This document shows positions 53,391 through 64,000 of a stretch of 64,000 nucleotides of DNA, piece by piece. The notes beneath the pieces are model-generated. The model was given only the letters and a program-made list of their open reading frames with translations. It made no database searches and had not been told where the DNA came from. Position 1 is the first letter of the stretch, and every line of letters starts with the position of its first letter. The translations under genes and the position numbers were made by a program. The DNA is taken from positions 13,165,905 through 13,229,904 of the forward strand of contig CM072161.1 in assembly GCA_036850595.1 (NCBI GenBank). The letters run 5' to 3'. Source of the DNA: Rhyacichthys aspro (taxonomy: Eukaryota > Chordata > Actinopteri > Gobiiformes > Rhyacichthyidae).

Positions 53391-55356
53391 CACAGACAGT
53401 TACAGTGGAAAGAAAGAGAAGAGCAAAGCAGACATTACAAACACAAAATACAGCGTTCTATCCCATCCACTTAAACATTTATCCAGGTGGAGAGGATGAG
53501 TCGCCTGCCGCAAACAAATGTTTACATCTATACGGCAAAACAGCACTCAGCCCAGTTCAGTGAGACGCCGTATGCCAGCTCTCCGTACAAGCGAGCTGAT
53601 TGGTGTGACAAACAGAGAAGTGCCTGCTCCTTTTTCCAGTGAAAATACCTGTCAGTGCCTGTCGACTTCTCCTGCACACCGTGATGTACCGACATACACA
53701 CTGCCAGGGACGGTCTGTCTCTTAAACTTTCACTATTCGAGGAGCCGATAACTGCCTGCAGCACTGGGCTCGGTTTGAACGAGCTGGTTCAAGGGGATGT
53801 TTGTTTTTTGTTTTTTTGGAAAATGATTAGTTGCCAGTCTTTTGAGCAATGAGGCCTAATTTAAATATGCAAACTATTCCACGTAATCAAAAATATCACT
53901 CACTGTTGAGAGGTTGAAAACAAATAATGAAAAATTAAGGATTGTTGAGAATTTCAAGCACATGTGTGAACCTTGAAAACTAAGAATGTCAGTATATATA
54001 TATATATATTTTTTTTTTACTTAATATTGAGTACCCACCAATAAAGATACTAAATGTTTCTGAAACATACACGGATTTCAGATGCTAAAAATGACTTGTT
54101 TACAATAGAGTAGCCTCTTGACTTTAAAGGTATAATATGCAGGTATAATATAATGAAAAAAAATATTGTCACACAATTTCCCTCCTTTGTTTCCGTTGGG
54201 GGGAAAGCCAATCACAGCTCACAGAAGATAGGAAAGCAGAGCAACATAATGTACCAGATATATACATTTCTTAATAAGTCAAAGTTAACCTGGATTGGAC
54301 AACTGAGCATTAAACTAGGTTTGTTTAAGGACATTTGCCTGGAAATCATCCAAAATATGTCCTTTAAAGGAGAATTATTTGCAGTTTGCTTTACATTAAT
54401 AATCTTCATTAAAAATACAAAGTAGGTGAAATCAGCTCCACATCAAGAAAAGGTGAAGCAACAACTCTGCAGTGAGTAACACTTATATGTCAGTAATTAA
54501 CAATGCTACAAGAATATCCATACAAGAGAAAGGTCAGTTAAACGTTAAATTTCATTTTATGTTTGGGGTTTTGCCTCGGTTTCTCAACATGAAACAGGAC
54601 AAAAAACACAAAACACACATTTACATCACAGCTCCAACAGATGAGCCACTGACATGTAACAGTCTCATGTGAGTTTCCAGCAGAATTGTGTCCTTTAGTT
54701 TTTTAGCGGGAATACATTCTGAAAAGTTAGGTAGAGTTGCTTTAAGTGCACACGGTTAGTCCCGCTATTCCTAGGCCTCACTGACAACTATGCCCTGTAC
54801 TCATAGCACTAAATATCTATACAAGTTGTTTAGTTTGTAACTTTAAAAAACTAACTATAAGTGTGAGCTGGCAGTTTAGCTTAAATGCGCAACATTGTGA
54901 AGGAGACACGAAAGCTGTCTTTGGAAAGTCCTCTGCTTGAGAGAGAAACGTCCCCCCCTCCATCAGAGATAAGGAGCCGATGAGAGAGCGCGATAAAGTC
55001 AGTGCTTCTCCTGGGCCTTATCTGATGCTGTTATCTGACTGCACAGCACCCACCATCTCGCAATCTTTACACCCTTTAAGCACCTCTCTGAAACACTCAC
55101 ACCGGCATCATCGCCCAGACGCCGCGCGCGCTAACACAAACCAGCTAATGCTCAAACATTCTAAACACCGTACCAGCTTATTGATTACTCTGACACGCTC
55201 CCATTGTTGAACAGATGGTACACCTAATATTATGTGAAATGGAACTGTTCTGTGTTATCTCATGGGGAAAGGACACACAATGACTATTTTCTCACCTTTC
55301 AGGAAAAAAAAAAAAAAAACGAGGGGGGAGGGGGGAAGTCGAAGTTGTGCACTTAC

Positions 55357-55405
55357 CTCTATGTCTGTTAGTAGTCTTATCAAACATTAGCATGGCGTCG
55401 TCGAC
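55357..55405 (-). CDS. msi2: Musashi-2 exon: central part of RRM2, ending at RNP1
   Basis: This is the first msi2 exon in the window in transcription order. The 49 nt translate in phase 0 to VDDAMLMFDKTTNRHR plus the first base of a glycine codon. This is the strand-loop region of the second RNA-recognition motif of Musashi proteins (roughly residues 135-150 of about 330), ending in the Arg-Gly that opens RNP1. Musashi-2 binds UAG-containing motifs in mRNA 3' UTRs in the cytoplasm and controls translation in stem and progenitor cells (family knowledge). On the minus strand the acceptor is a pyrimidine-rich TTGTGTCTTCCAG, with a possible branch point GCTAAC about 35 nt upstream. The donor is AG|GTAAGTGC, close to perfect. 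The phase-1 end matches the phase of exon 20732-20814. Mammalian MSI2 has Glu where the second residue here is Asp. This exon alone fits MSI1 and MSI2; the downstream exons decide for MSI2. Confidence 0.96.
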
Positions 55406-56085
55406 CTGGAAGACACAAGAGAAGTACTGATGTTAGCTTCGGTCTTTTTAGCAAGTGGATCACGTCGGTTTCTCCCCACTGACTCCTGTCTTTCTCATTC
55501 AAGTCACTGTAATTACTCATAGATTATACATTCACATATTCACATATAATTTTTTTTCCTCTGTCTCTTAGTACGTCTCTTTTATGCAATCATTGGGAGG
55601 ACAGGGGATTATTTAGTTACTCTTGCCTTATAAAAACTCATAAAATTAAAACCTTTGTTAGCGTAGGTAATAAATACAAGCGAGGACAATGTAAGGAATA
55701 TGTTTTTTAACAAACACAGTTGTCCATTCCCGGCTGAAGTGACAGATAGACACATTACAATAAGTGAGCGTGAGACAAATGGGATCTCTCCCTCATCTCT
55801 GTGCCGCCGCTGCAGCAGCATCCTCCATAATATCATCCCTCATCATGTCCAATAAAGCCACACACAGACAGACAGCATTTTTTCTCTCACCCATCTCTGA
55901 AAAACAAATCTCTAGAGGCACTCTGCTTTTGTAACTCCATAGAAATGCTTAAAAACTGAGTACGGCTGGCCCATTTAGCCCACGGTTTAGTCTTGGGAGA
56001 ATAATAATCATAATAGAAAAAAAAAGTACACAGGCAGCAGACAGAAACAAGAGGGGGAACATTGTGCGCTCTTCGCTCTGTGGTT

Positions 56086-56540
56086 GTGGTCTCTAGGTGA
56101 GTGTAACGTGTGCTGCGAAGGCTCGGCGCTGCACGGGGAAGAGGCATCCACGCGAGCATGAGCCTGTGAGACAAAGCCCAGGGAGGAAGAGATCGAAAGG
56201 GAAGAAGAATAGGGGTCTCGCTCGAGCCGAAATGTCTGATTGGATAAAAAGGAAGAGGCTGGCAGCCGGGCAGACTTGCACTGGCACGCAGTTCGATGGC
56301 ACCCCCTCGCCGCACATTTGGCACGCGAGACGTTGGCACAGCTTGGAGAGCCCGGTTACTCACTGCACGGCTCACAGGCCACACACGGCTCAAAGGCACT
56401 TTACTCGCACTTCACAATAACATTCCCAAATTTCCCAGATATCGCTCGGAGTTACACAGATTCAAACCCGTATACGAGCGCTAAGGGATAGTAAGGACGA
56501 GTGATAACGTTCCGATGACGATTTGGCCTTCCCGCGGTTA
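56086..56540. promoter_or_regulatory. CpG-rich patch inside the msi2 intron
   Basis: About 450 bp are visibly richer in C+G and in CpG than the AT-rich introns around them (for example GCTCGGCGCTGCACGGGG, CTCGCTCGAGCCGAA, CACGCGAGACG and CCCGCGG). The patch lies 0.7-1.1 kb upstream of exon 55357-55405 in the msi2 direction. It includes GATTGGATAAAAAGG at 56238-56252, with a CCAAT-box core readable on the minus strand and a TATA-like stretch. It may be an orphan CpG island or an internal promoter. No transcript start can be shown from sequence. Confidence 0.4.
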
Positions 56541-58116
56541 TGAAAACAAGCACGTCGTCACAAAATGATGATTGTGCAGCACATTCTGGTTGACACCCAG
56601 GCCAAGGAAGCCACCATAACAACACATTCCCTGGTTTAATGTGAAGCTTTTAAAAATACTTAGTCGGTAATAGCACCACTACAAGATTTGACTCTTGAGA
56701 CCGAGTAGTATTAGCCTATTTCTTCATCTGTATGTGCAGATAACTCGACAGATTCTACAAGAGGTTGGAGACAAGCCGAAAATTAGCAAAATGGCTCACA
56801 GACATTTCCGGGAATTTAAATGCTGCAAGAGCAAATGTATGGCAAAATATTAAAACCTATAAACCTCATTACGCCTCTATAAGTAAATTCAACTCAAATG
56901 GTCTGAAAACTTGACAAAAGTATCAGATACAACCTTGTATGATAACGCTAAGTGGACGAAAGATTGAGAGCGTTTTGGCCACTTTTTGCATCGGCACAAG
57001 CGAGTTCTGGCCTGTGAGTGGGCACGGAGTTCAGTGAGAATCCAAAGCTACAGGTGCAGTCTGGGATGTGGGCAGCGACAGCTTTGGCGCAGCAAAACCA
57101 GACACTAGCCCGAGCTGCTCTGTAGGTGGTGATACTATTGTTACAGCAGGAATAAACTGGCTGCATGAGATATCCTCAGACAACCACATCAAGAACGGTT
57201 CGGATTAAATAGAAGGGTCTGGGATCACGAAAAAGTCACTAAATTGTACATTTGTTTCATGTGTGCAGGTGCTATTTGGTATTTTCGCCTTTACGACACT
57301 GACCTTGACCCCTGACTTTTGATTTCAAATGACAAGTAATAAAAATATACAGGTTTAGTTGCACATATGTGAGTATTTGTATTGCATCAGTCCCTTGGTA
57401 AAAGATGTGCTCTATAAAACAAATGCAGCCTGTGTGTGTTTTCATGGAAAGACAAAGAAGTGATATAAAATTACATTTAGAAAGATCTGTGTTGTAAGAG
57501 GAGACAAGAACATTGTGTACAATAATACACCGTCAAGCAAAATTACCTGCTATAACTTTTTTTTCTAACTTAGTAATGTCTGGTAACCTGCTGCCTTATC
57601 GTGCACAGTTTAAGAAAATCCAATTAAGGTGAAAGGAAAACAGATAACTGGTATTTGTGGTTCGGAGTGCTTTCGTCTTATTGGTACAAAGCTCCCAAGG
57701 ACAATTAATCTTCTGATATGCCCTGGAGTAACTGCAGTGTGAAAACTTTGTCCAACATCCTTCAGAACAGTTCATAAAACACAGAGTGAAAGCTTTGGGG
57801 CAGAGATGGAACGGCGTGTTTACCATCTATGGCGAACGTTTCATTTGACAAGCATGGCTGACAGTGTGGATCATTTATGTGCGCAATGGAAAACTTTAGA
57901 CATGACATTAAAGCGCTGTCCTATGATGGTTGAGAGAGGCAAAAGGAAACGGAGCTGCACGCATTAACGTAAGAAGGATTCAAAAATAGCCGAGAGGTGA
58001 AAACTCAATGTAATATGATCCCCTTGAGTGTATGCAAACAAAATGGAAACAACGTTTGGCTTTAAAGGCTGTGTCCTTAAAATCTAAAAATATTGGAATA
58101 TTCTGATTTAGTTAAA

Positions 58117-58411
58117 GCAACACTATGTCATTTTTTACCTTAAATTATGGAGCTTTTGATGGTTTCTTGACATAAAAAGGGAACCATAACCCTGACTTTT
58201 TAAGATTAAACGTATGCCTGGTTCGTCTGGTGCCCCACGAAGCAACTGAGTGACAGGGGAAGCTACCATCCCTCAGAGAACACAGCACATCAACACAAAT
58301 TTACATCGCAACTTCCATTCATCTTAATGAGAGATTGGACTGCCATGCGACTGTGCAGCAGCATTTGTCTCCTATAGTGGGTATACATCGTAAAATGTTA
58401 CATAATGCTGC
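58117..58411. mobile_element. Probable MITE with terminal inverted repeats
   Basis: The left end GCAACACTATGTCATTTTTTAC is matched by an imperfect inverted copy at the right end, TAAAATGTTACATAATGCTGC, across about 295 bp without coding capacity. Similar end sequences occur at 25559-25580 (GCAACACTATGTAACATTTC) and, inverted, at 54728-54744 (AGGTAGAGTTGCTTTAA), which suggests a small family of dispersed elements. No transposase relic is present, so the superfamily is unknown. Confidence 0.55.
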
Positions 58412-60078
58412 ATGAGGTTACACCCTTTTTTAAAAAAAAATCTGTCTCTGAAAACCACTGGAGGCGGCAGGGTTCATGTAGTGCAACTGAGCAGCTGGGG
58501 CAGATCTAGAAGGAGTGTCTATCAGGAATATATGATTATACCTAAAGCATCCTGCCTTGAGCCATGCAATATTAGATGATAATGAGCCCATTTTAATATG
58601 ACATTCAAATATTTGTACAGTGATATTGATAGTGTAACTGCTGTAAAGCCATTTATTGCCTGAAAGCAGAGAGACTTTGTAAAATGAACCAAGGTCTATC
58701 AAAGGAAGTGTATTATATAAATGTGTGAAGTGTGTTGTTGTGACATTATTAGAGGACGGCCATCCTGTCAGCCAGCACCATACAACAAAGAACACAGATT
58801 CATGGTGAAGCACTGATGGGCACTTTAACAAAGAATGTGCACATGATGTGAGGGTCACACTCCAGCGGGTCATACAATACAGTCTGCCTCACTCGCTGCC
58901 ACTTGCACAGTCTATAGAACCATCTCCTGTGCTTCAGGCCTTTTCAATGTAGTTATTCAAGCAGAACACAACTGTGTGCCTCCATCTGATAGAAGGTTAA
59001 GGACCTCTTCACTGCTCACAAAAAAGCCCGCCACACAGAGGTGAGGCCAGGCTCACCTCAGGGAAGAAATCTTTCTCTGTCCTCCTCCTCCTTTCCTTTT
59101 CACTCTTCCTTTTCTCCCAGCTTGGTTGAAAAGAAAAGGTTCAAAGGATAATGGCTGTCTTATCACTATGTAAAAAGGGAATGGGAACTCCAACGAAGTG
59201 CCTGGCCTTTTGTGACAATGAAGAAAAGAGCAAAAGTCTATTTCGCCGTGGTATATGCACTGGAACAGGCCATGACCATTTAAAAAGAGAAGGCTGCTGG
59301 AAGACAGTCAGAGGCCGTAAGGCCGAGCAGCTCTTTAACTAAACCAGCAGCAAATGCATCTGCACCAAGTAACCTCCACTTCACGAAAGGTCCGGCTCCA
59401 GTGTATTAAGAAAATGAATGGTTGCCCTACTAGTAATTTGACTTTTGTTCCAAAGCAGGAGGTATAATACTTATAAGTGGAGTGCCTAAATTGGAGTCAC
59501 TAAAACCAAAATACTCCAGTGTTATGCTCATGGTTTTAGTTGTTCATTAAAGAAAGGTGTAAAACACACTAGACTTATTCTATCACAAAACTGAAAGTGT
59601 GTAAATGGTATCATTGACAGTGATAGTGGGAGTGGTCGAGGCAGGACTAATTTCAACTCGTCAGTCCTGGTCTTGAGCGTAGCTGAGATGGGTTGGGACT
59701 GAAAAGTGGAAGCAATGACTGTGTGACTATGTTTTAGGCCAGGTCTACATAGACTTCTGAACATTTCCTCTGATAGCATTTCAAACACGGTATTTATGGC
59801 AGGTTTTTGTTTTTTCAAGACTTTTGTACACCACTGTTTTCAAATGAAAACTCATTAGTGTGACTGTAGCTCAACAATCTGAATGTCCCATACACAGCCT
59901 TTCACTTCTCCAGGGAGAAATGTGGCAATGAAGCTCTATATCACTTTGCTTCAACACCTTGAGAAAAGATGTCTCCTGTCATATTGCTTGAGACCAGGTG
60001 GGACTGCTTTGTCTGTATCAGCAGTATCAACAAATCCATATGTTTGAACAACCGTTGGACAAAAATACACGATAATTC

Positions 60079-60096
60079 AAAAAAAAAAAAAAAAAA
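60079..60096. repeat. A18 homopolymer
   Basis: Eighteen A on the plus strand. Similar shorter runs occur near 30632-30647, 43858-43870 and 55304-55319. Confidence 0.95.
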
Positions 60097-60797
60097 TCCA
60101 GCTGAATGATGAATTATGTATCAAAGGACAAAGGCATCAATAAAGGCTAATGTGCTGGGTTTTTGGACAGGGAAACAGCAGAGGTGCTGGGTGACAGGGA
60201 GAGATTTAAGAGCTCTGGAAATGAATTATGACAGCGATTTAGATAGGTGTCAAATGTGCATTTACATTCTGCTCACGGCTGAAGGCTAGCAGAGGAGCTT
60301 TCCTGCAATTTGGGGGTGACACTGATATAGATCATATCTGATGCCAAAGGAACAGAGGCCCGAGCCACAGCCGGTGACCTGGGACTGTCTGTGCCCGTCT
60401 CTCTGTTGTTGTCCTGGGCTGAGTTGCTTTATGTCGTTATCGTCCCTGTGTTCACTTCTATTTGTTCTAAAGTTCACTTTTACCACCTGCTCTGTGTGTA
60501 CGCTCTTCTGCTGTAAACATGATGTCAAGGATTACAAGGATTTGTGCTTACAGCGTACTTACATGCGTGGATTTACACAACACATGTGGAGTACTCCCAG
60601 ACACTCAGAAGATATAAATACAGAAATCCGGGATAAAATTCATTTGGTAACTAAGTAGTAACTGTGATATTCAATGATATTCTTTTTTTATAAGCTTTTA
60701 TTAGTATAGTGTCTTTTTTGTCAGTTTCTTTCCACAGACTGGTTATAATTTAAAGTGAACAAGTGCTATAGCTAATACTGATTAACACTGCCTTAAT

Positions 60798-60825
60798 CAT
60801 GTTGTCCAGTCAAGGGGACAACATG
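60798..60825. repeat. 10-bp-stem hairpin
   Basis: CATGTTGTCC (60798-60807) and GGACAACATG (60816-60825) are perfect inverted copies around an 8-nt loop. The arms contain ACAA, the core of SOX-type sites, in opposite orientation. Confidence 0.85.
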
Positions 60826-62904
60826 TTATAGACTTTAGGTACGATGATCAATAAAAGCAGCAGCCAGGCTCGGCGGCTGAATCCTCATCCTGCAGTGAGT
60901 CTTGAATATCCAGCTCAGACAAGGTTTTGAATAGAAATGGGCTAAAAAAGCAAGTTGATAATGAACAGCTGAATGTGACTGCTGTTATACACACTTCATC
61001 TTTCTAAGACAGCAGTACAAGCAGCAGCACCAAGTCCAGATCAATTCTAGTCCAAAAGTTAGTAGGTGTGAAGGTTTGTGAGGCTGCTTTAAATTAAGCC
61101 AGTGTTTTTTATCCTAGTTCCGGCAGAGAACAAAGATGAGACTGTTTATGTGAATTGACATGGTTGGCAGCGTTTTGGAACTTGCTCATGCATGTGGATA
61201 CTCACACCACAGTGTATGAGCACATTGTATCCACAACACCACATGACACAAAAACTGACTGTATCTGTCCCGCTGACACACATACGTGGAAAAGTCTGCC
61301 TCACCGGGAGAAGCGTAGGGAGGGTAAAAAAGTCTACCGGGATCAATGAAGTGTCACATTATTAATATTATTATTATCATTAGAGCAGATAAGAGTTGTG
61401 GTCAAGGAGAAAACTCAGCTGGCACTGGCCCTTCATCAGCACTCTCTTTGCTTTCTGCTGCATCTAATATTCTATTACAATGATGGCAATTAACAGAGGA
61501 ATGATAGCGACCCAGTGACAATGGACAAATTTGTGACAACCCTTCCAATTGTTCTTCTGTAGAGGAAATCTATATCATTGTCTGGAAACGTCGAGCCGCA
61601 ATGTGCTGCATCCACGCTTGAGCGCGTTTACAAGTGGTGCTTTAACGAGGAGCAGAGGGCAACATTTTTGGTCCCTATAAGCTCTTGCAATTACACGAGG
61701 GGGTAAAAGTAGCACTGTTCTTAAGCCCAGATAGGCCAGCCTTTAAGCAGGAGCGGAGCCAGCTCTATTTAACCTTCTACAAGGAGTCGGTTTCTCCCAA
61801 AAGGAAGATTTGTGATTATAAAAAAGGGAATCCACACCAAAATGGATAAATTGTCTGGTCTTAAACCATGTGCTTGTACAAATACATTAGATAAGGCTCT
61901 GAGACTTCTGTTATCAGCAAGTACTGTACAGCTAGGGTGAGAAGTAGTTCATTAATATTTTATACCTCATTATCTGAAAATAAGAAAGCCTCTGATTCAA
62001 GAGTCATCTAACAGGAATTCATATGTATGCAATTATTAATGATATACACCATGGGCTGAATGTCAACACTTATTGCACTAACTTTCCTTCATGTTGACAT
62101 TAACAAAACGGCTTGAGAGAAACACTCGAGGAGGACAATTCCTCAAATCTGTCAGGATTACATATTTATGAGGTCCCCTGCTCAGCATCCAAGGAGGTCG
62201 CTATGGTGATACAAACTGATGTATATTCCAACAATGAACTTTGCGTGTCAGAGAATGCCTCAGAGCATTGTTGAAATGGTTAGCACAGATTCTACAGCTG
62301 CGCTCGGTGCAGTTTTCAGATCAGCAAATAGACAATTAAAAAGGCAGTCATGCTGAGGCCACTCTAATCAATGTAGTGTTACAAAAATGTAATGAAAGGA
62401 TGATGGAGTGACGCCTTCAGGAGCCTGCTCTATTGTTAGGACCGACTGTTGTGGCAAAACAATATTTTCTTAGCCCATCTCTATCACTGCTCAAGTGACT
62501 CTTCAAACATAAAAGTGGTTATAAAAAGCATTGCATTAAGACAACCTTTCCTCGTAAACAAACCACCAACCTGCCAAATACCATTTTATGGGTGCTTTAC
62601 TTCTAAGTAATGTCAATTACGGATTATAGAAATGCATTACCATCATAACACCGTCATCCAGGGAGTCATGTTTACCTCGCCTTTTACTTTGAGGTGAAAT
62701 GACAATTAAACGAAATTCTGCATGGTTGCCAGACCACTGGTGTTAAACAGAATGCTCTATCTTTTTTTTTCTCTTAAGCCAGTTAAAAAACACCTTTGAA
62801 AACAAGGTTTGGGAAGGGTTCAGTTTTAAATGCATTTATAAGGGCCTTCTTCATGCTATGAGTAAGAGTAGAGAGTGCTGTGGGGTCTGGCCTTGTGTCT
62901 GGCC

Positions 62905-62996
62905 TCACACAGTCATGTCCACATAGTTGAGCTTGGTATGCTTCAGGAAGTAGGCCTTGGCCTCGTCCATCAATCCGCCTGTCTTCCTCTGCCAAG
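62905..62996 (-). other. Unassigned exon-like open stretch ending in a stop
   Basis: On the minus strand, after a possible acceptor TTCCCTGCAG, a frame reads WQRKTGGLMDEAKAYFLKHT followed by nine residues ending YVDMTV and TGA at 62905-62907. The codons end mostly in G or C (GAC GAG GCC AAG GCC TAC TTC CTG AAG), unlike the surrounding intron. I do not recognise the protein. Frame analysis shows the acceptor would need a phase-1 partner, whereas the msi2 exon upstream of 55405 should end in phase 0, so it would not continue the Musashi frame. It could be a last exon of a nested gene, a retrocopy fragment, or chance. Confidence 0.3.
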
Positions 62997-64000
62997 CTGC
63001 AGGGAACTACCCATTATAGAGTCATTTTATTAATAGGGCCCCCTTTCCTCTCCGCCACTCTCTCGCAGAGTGCCTCCTCATTCTGTCAGAATGGAGTATG
63101 CCTGCAAGCCACCTCCATGAAACTACCGCACCAGGGCCCTCCCTCTTTCTCCCATGTGAAAGCTCCGGCTGGGAAATATTGTGCTTTCAAGCTAAAATAG
63201 CATTTGGAGAGGTGAGCAATCCCTAAGCCCTAGAGCAAACAGTTTAACATTGAGGACTTATTTAAAATGATGTCCTTCTGCCTGCAAAGCCAATCAGATT
63301 TCTCTGTTCGTAGACACACATATTGTATAGGAAGCTTTACACAACCTGCCCTGTCGTCTTCCCTCCTCCTTGTTAATGAACAGTAAATATAGCTGCAAGT
63401 AGCAATAACTGGGGGCATCTAAAGGTCAGGCCATTCTTTGAAACGACTGGGGATACTGTGTAAAAACAAGATGGCAGAGGAGTAAGGCACTCAGGCTGCA
63501 ATTTGTTTTGATGGCAAACAGGTTAACATACAGAAAGGTTGTAGAGAGTTGATGGAAAAAATAACATTTCAACTTTGGATTTTCACATAGAACAAAAATA
63601 TCATTTTAGCGCCGGCTAAGCTGAGAAGCTTTTTCTAAAATAATGACATAGTGAGATGAAACTTTGACATGCAGTAAATCAATTTGCATCCATTTTCAAG
63701 ACACCAAATTCAAAATAATAAGTACGAAAATCTTTATGTAACTACAAAATTTGGCATGCTTTTCAATATTTTACCACACAGAGCAATTTTTTCATTACAA
63801 ACTGACATTCTGCACTTACTTACTAGCACAATATCCTGCAATGTTTATTTATAAGAGAAAATATCTGTTTTTTCCATGTCACTGTCTTTTGGTCTCACTA
63901 CTGTCTCAAGTCTGACTATTTTAAGACTCATTTCTGCTTCGGCAAACCTACTGTTGATACATGGCTCTAATCAGACTAACACAGCCTCCAACAGTCTATT

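Larger units (their letters stand above)
55406..64000 (-). other. msi2: msi2 intron, 3' portion (window cuts it)
   Basis: This is the intron upstream of exon 55357-55405 in transcription order. The preceding exon, expected to encode the start of RRM2 (an IFVGGL-type RNP2 motif), was looked for on the minus strand and is not present, so it lies beyond 64000. The interval contains a CpG-rich patch (56086-56540), an inverted-repeat element (58117-58411), hairpin 60798-60825 and an exon-like open stretch (62905-62996). Confidence 0.8.

Noticed and set aside
55887..56399. Minus-strand ORF of 170 codons, the longest in the window
   Set aside because: It lies in the CpG-rich patch where stops are rare, has no recognisable domain, is rich in Arg/Pro/Ser in the way GC-rich random frames are, and degrades into a Phe/Tyr low-complexity run.
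58430..58873. Minus-strand ORF of 147 codons
   Set aside because: It borders the inverted-repeat element and shows no recognisable motif or coding-type codon use.
59035..59058. GAGGTGAG / CTCACCTC inverted repeat
   Set aside because: Only 8 bp with a simple composition; expected by chance in a window of this size.

Overview
This is a stretch of vertebrate nuclear DNA, almost certainly from a ray-finned (teleost) fish. It is about 99.5% non-coding. Four short exons on the minus strand are separated by introns of 4.7, 10.7 and 34.5 kb, all with GT-AG borders. Joined in minus-strand order (55357-55405, 20732-20814, 9932-10046, 5173-5247) they stay in one reading frame for 322 nt. They encode the end of RRM2 and the following linker of a Musashi RNA-binding protein. 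The linker matches Musashi-2 (MSI2) rather than Musashi-1. The fish assignment rests on the relic DNA transposons (Tc1-like and hAT-like copies of a kind common in teleosts), on dinucleotide microsatellites, and on protein differences from the mammalian sequence. The species cannot be named from the sequence, nor can msi2a be told from msi2b.

Layout, in plus-strand coordinates: 1-5172 is the start of the intron after the last visible exon, with a Tc1-like relic at 1280-1733. Exon 5173-5247 lies beside intron 5248-9931. Exon 9932-10046 has an unusually UG-rich 3' splice region. Intron 10047-20731 holds microsatellites and nothing else recognisable. Exon 20732-20814 carries most of the RNP1 motif. 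The 34.5-kb intron 20815-55356 holds a hAT-like MITE with an internal minisatellite, a second Tc1-like relic, a 101-bp AT repeat, a perfect 16-bp-stem hairpin and several stretches that look like conserved regulatory DNA. Exon 55357-55405 is followed by 8.6 kb of further upstream intron, with a CpG-rich patch near 56.1-56.5 kb, a 295-bp inverted-repeat element and an unexplained coding-like stretch near 62.9 kb.

The exons upstream (N-terminus, RRM1, first half of RRM2) and downstream (alanine-rich C-terminal region and 3' UTR) are outside the window. I found no operons, CRISPR arrays, tRNA or rRNA genes, and no second complete protein-coding gene. Nearly all open reading frames of 60-170 codons here are chance frames in intronic DNA. 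The items most worth checking are the exon-like stretch at 62905-62996, the hairpin at 33848-33893, the UG-rich splice acceptor at 10047-10104 and the intronic CpG-rich patch at 56086-56540.
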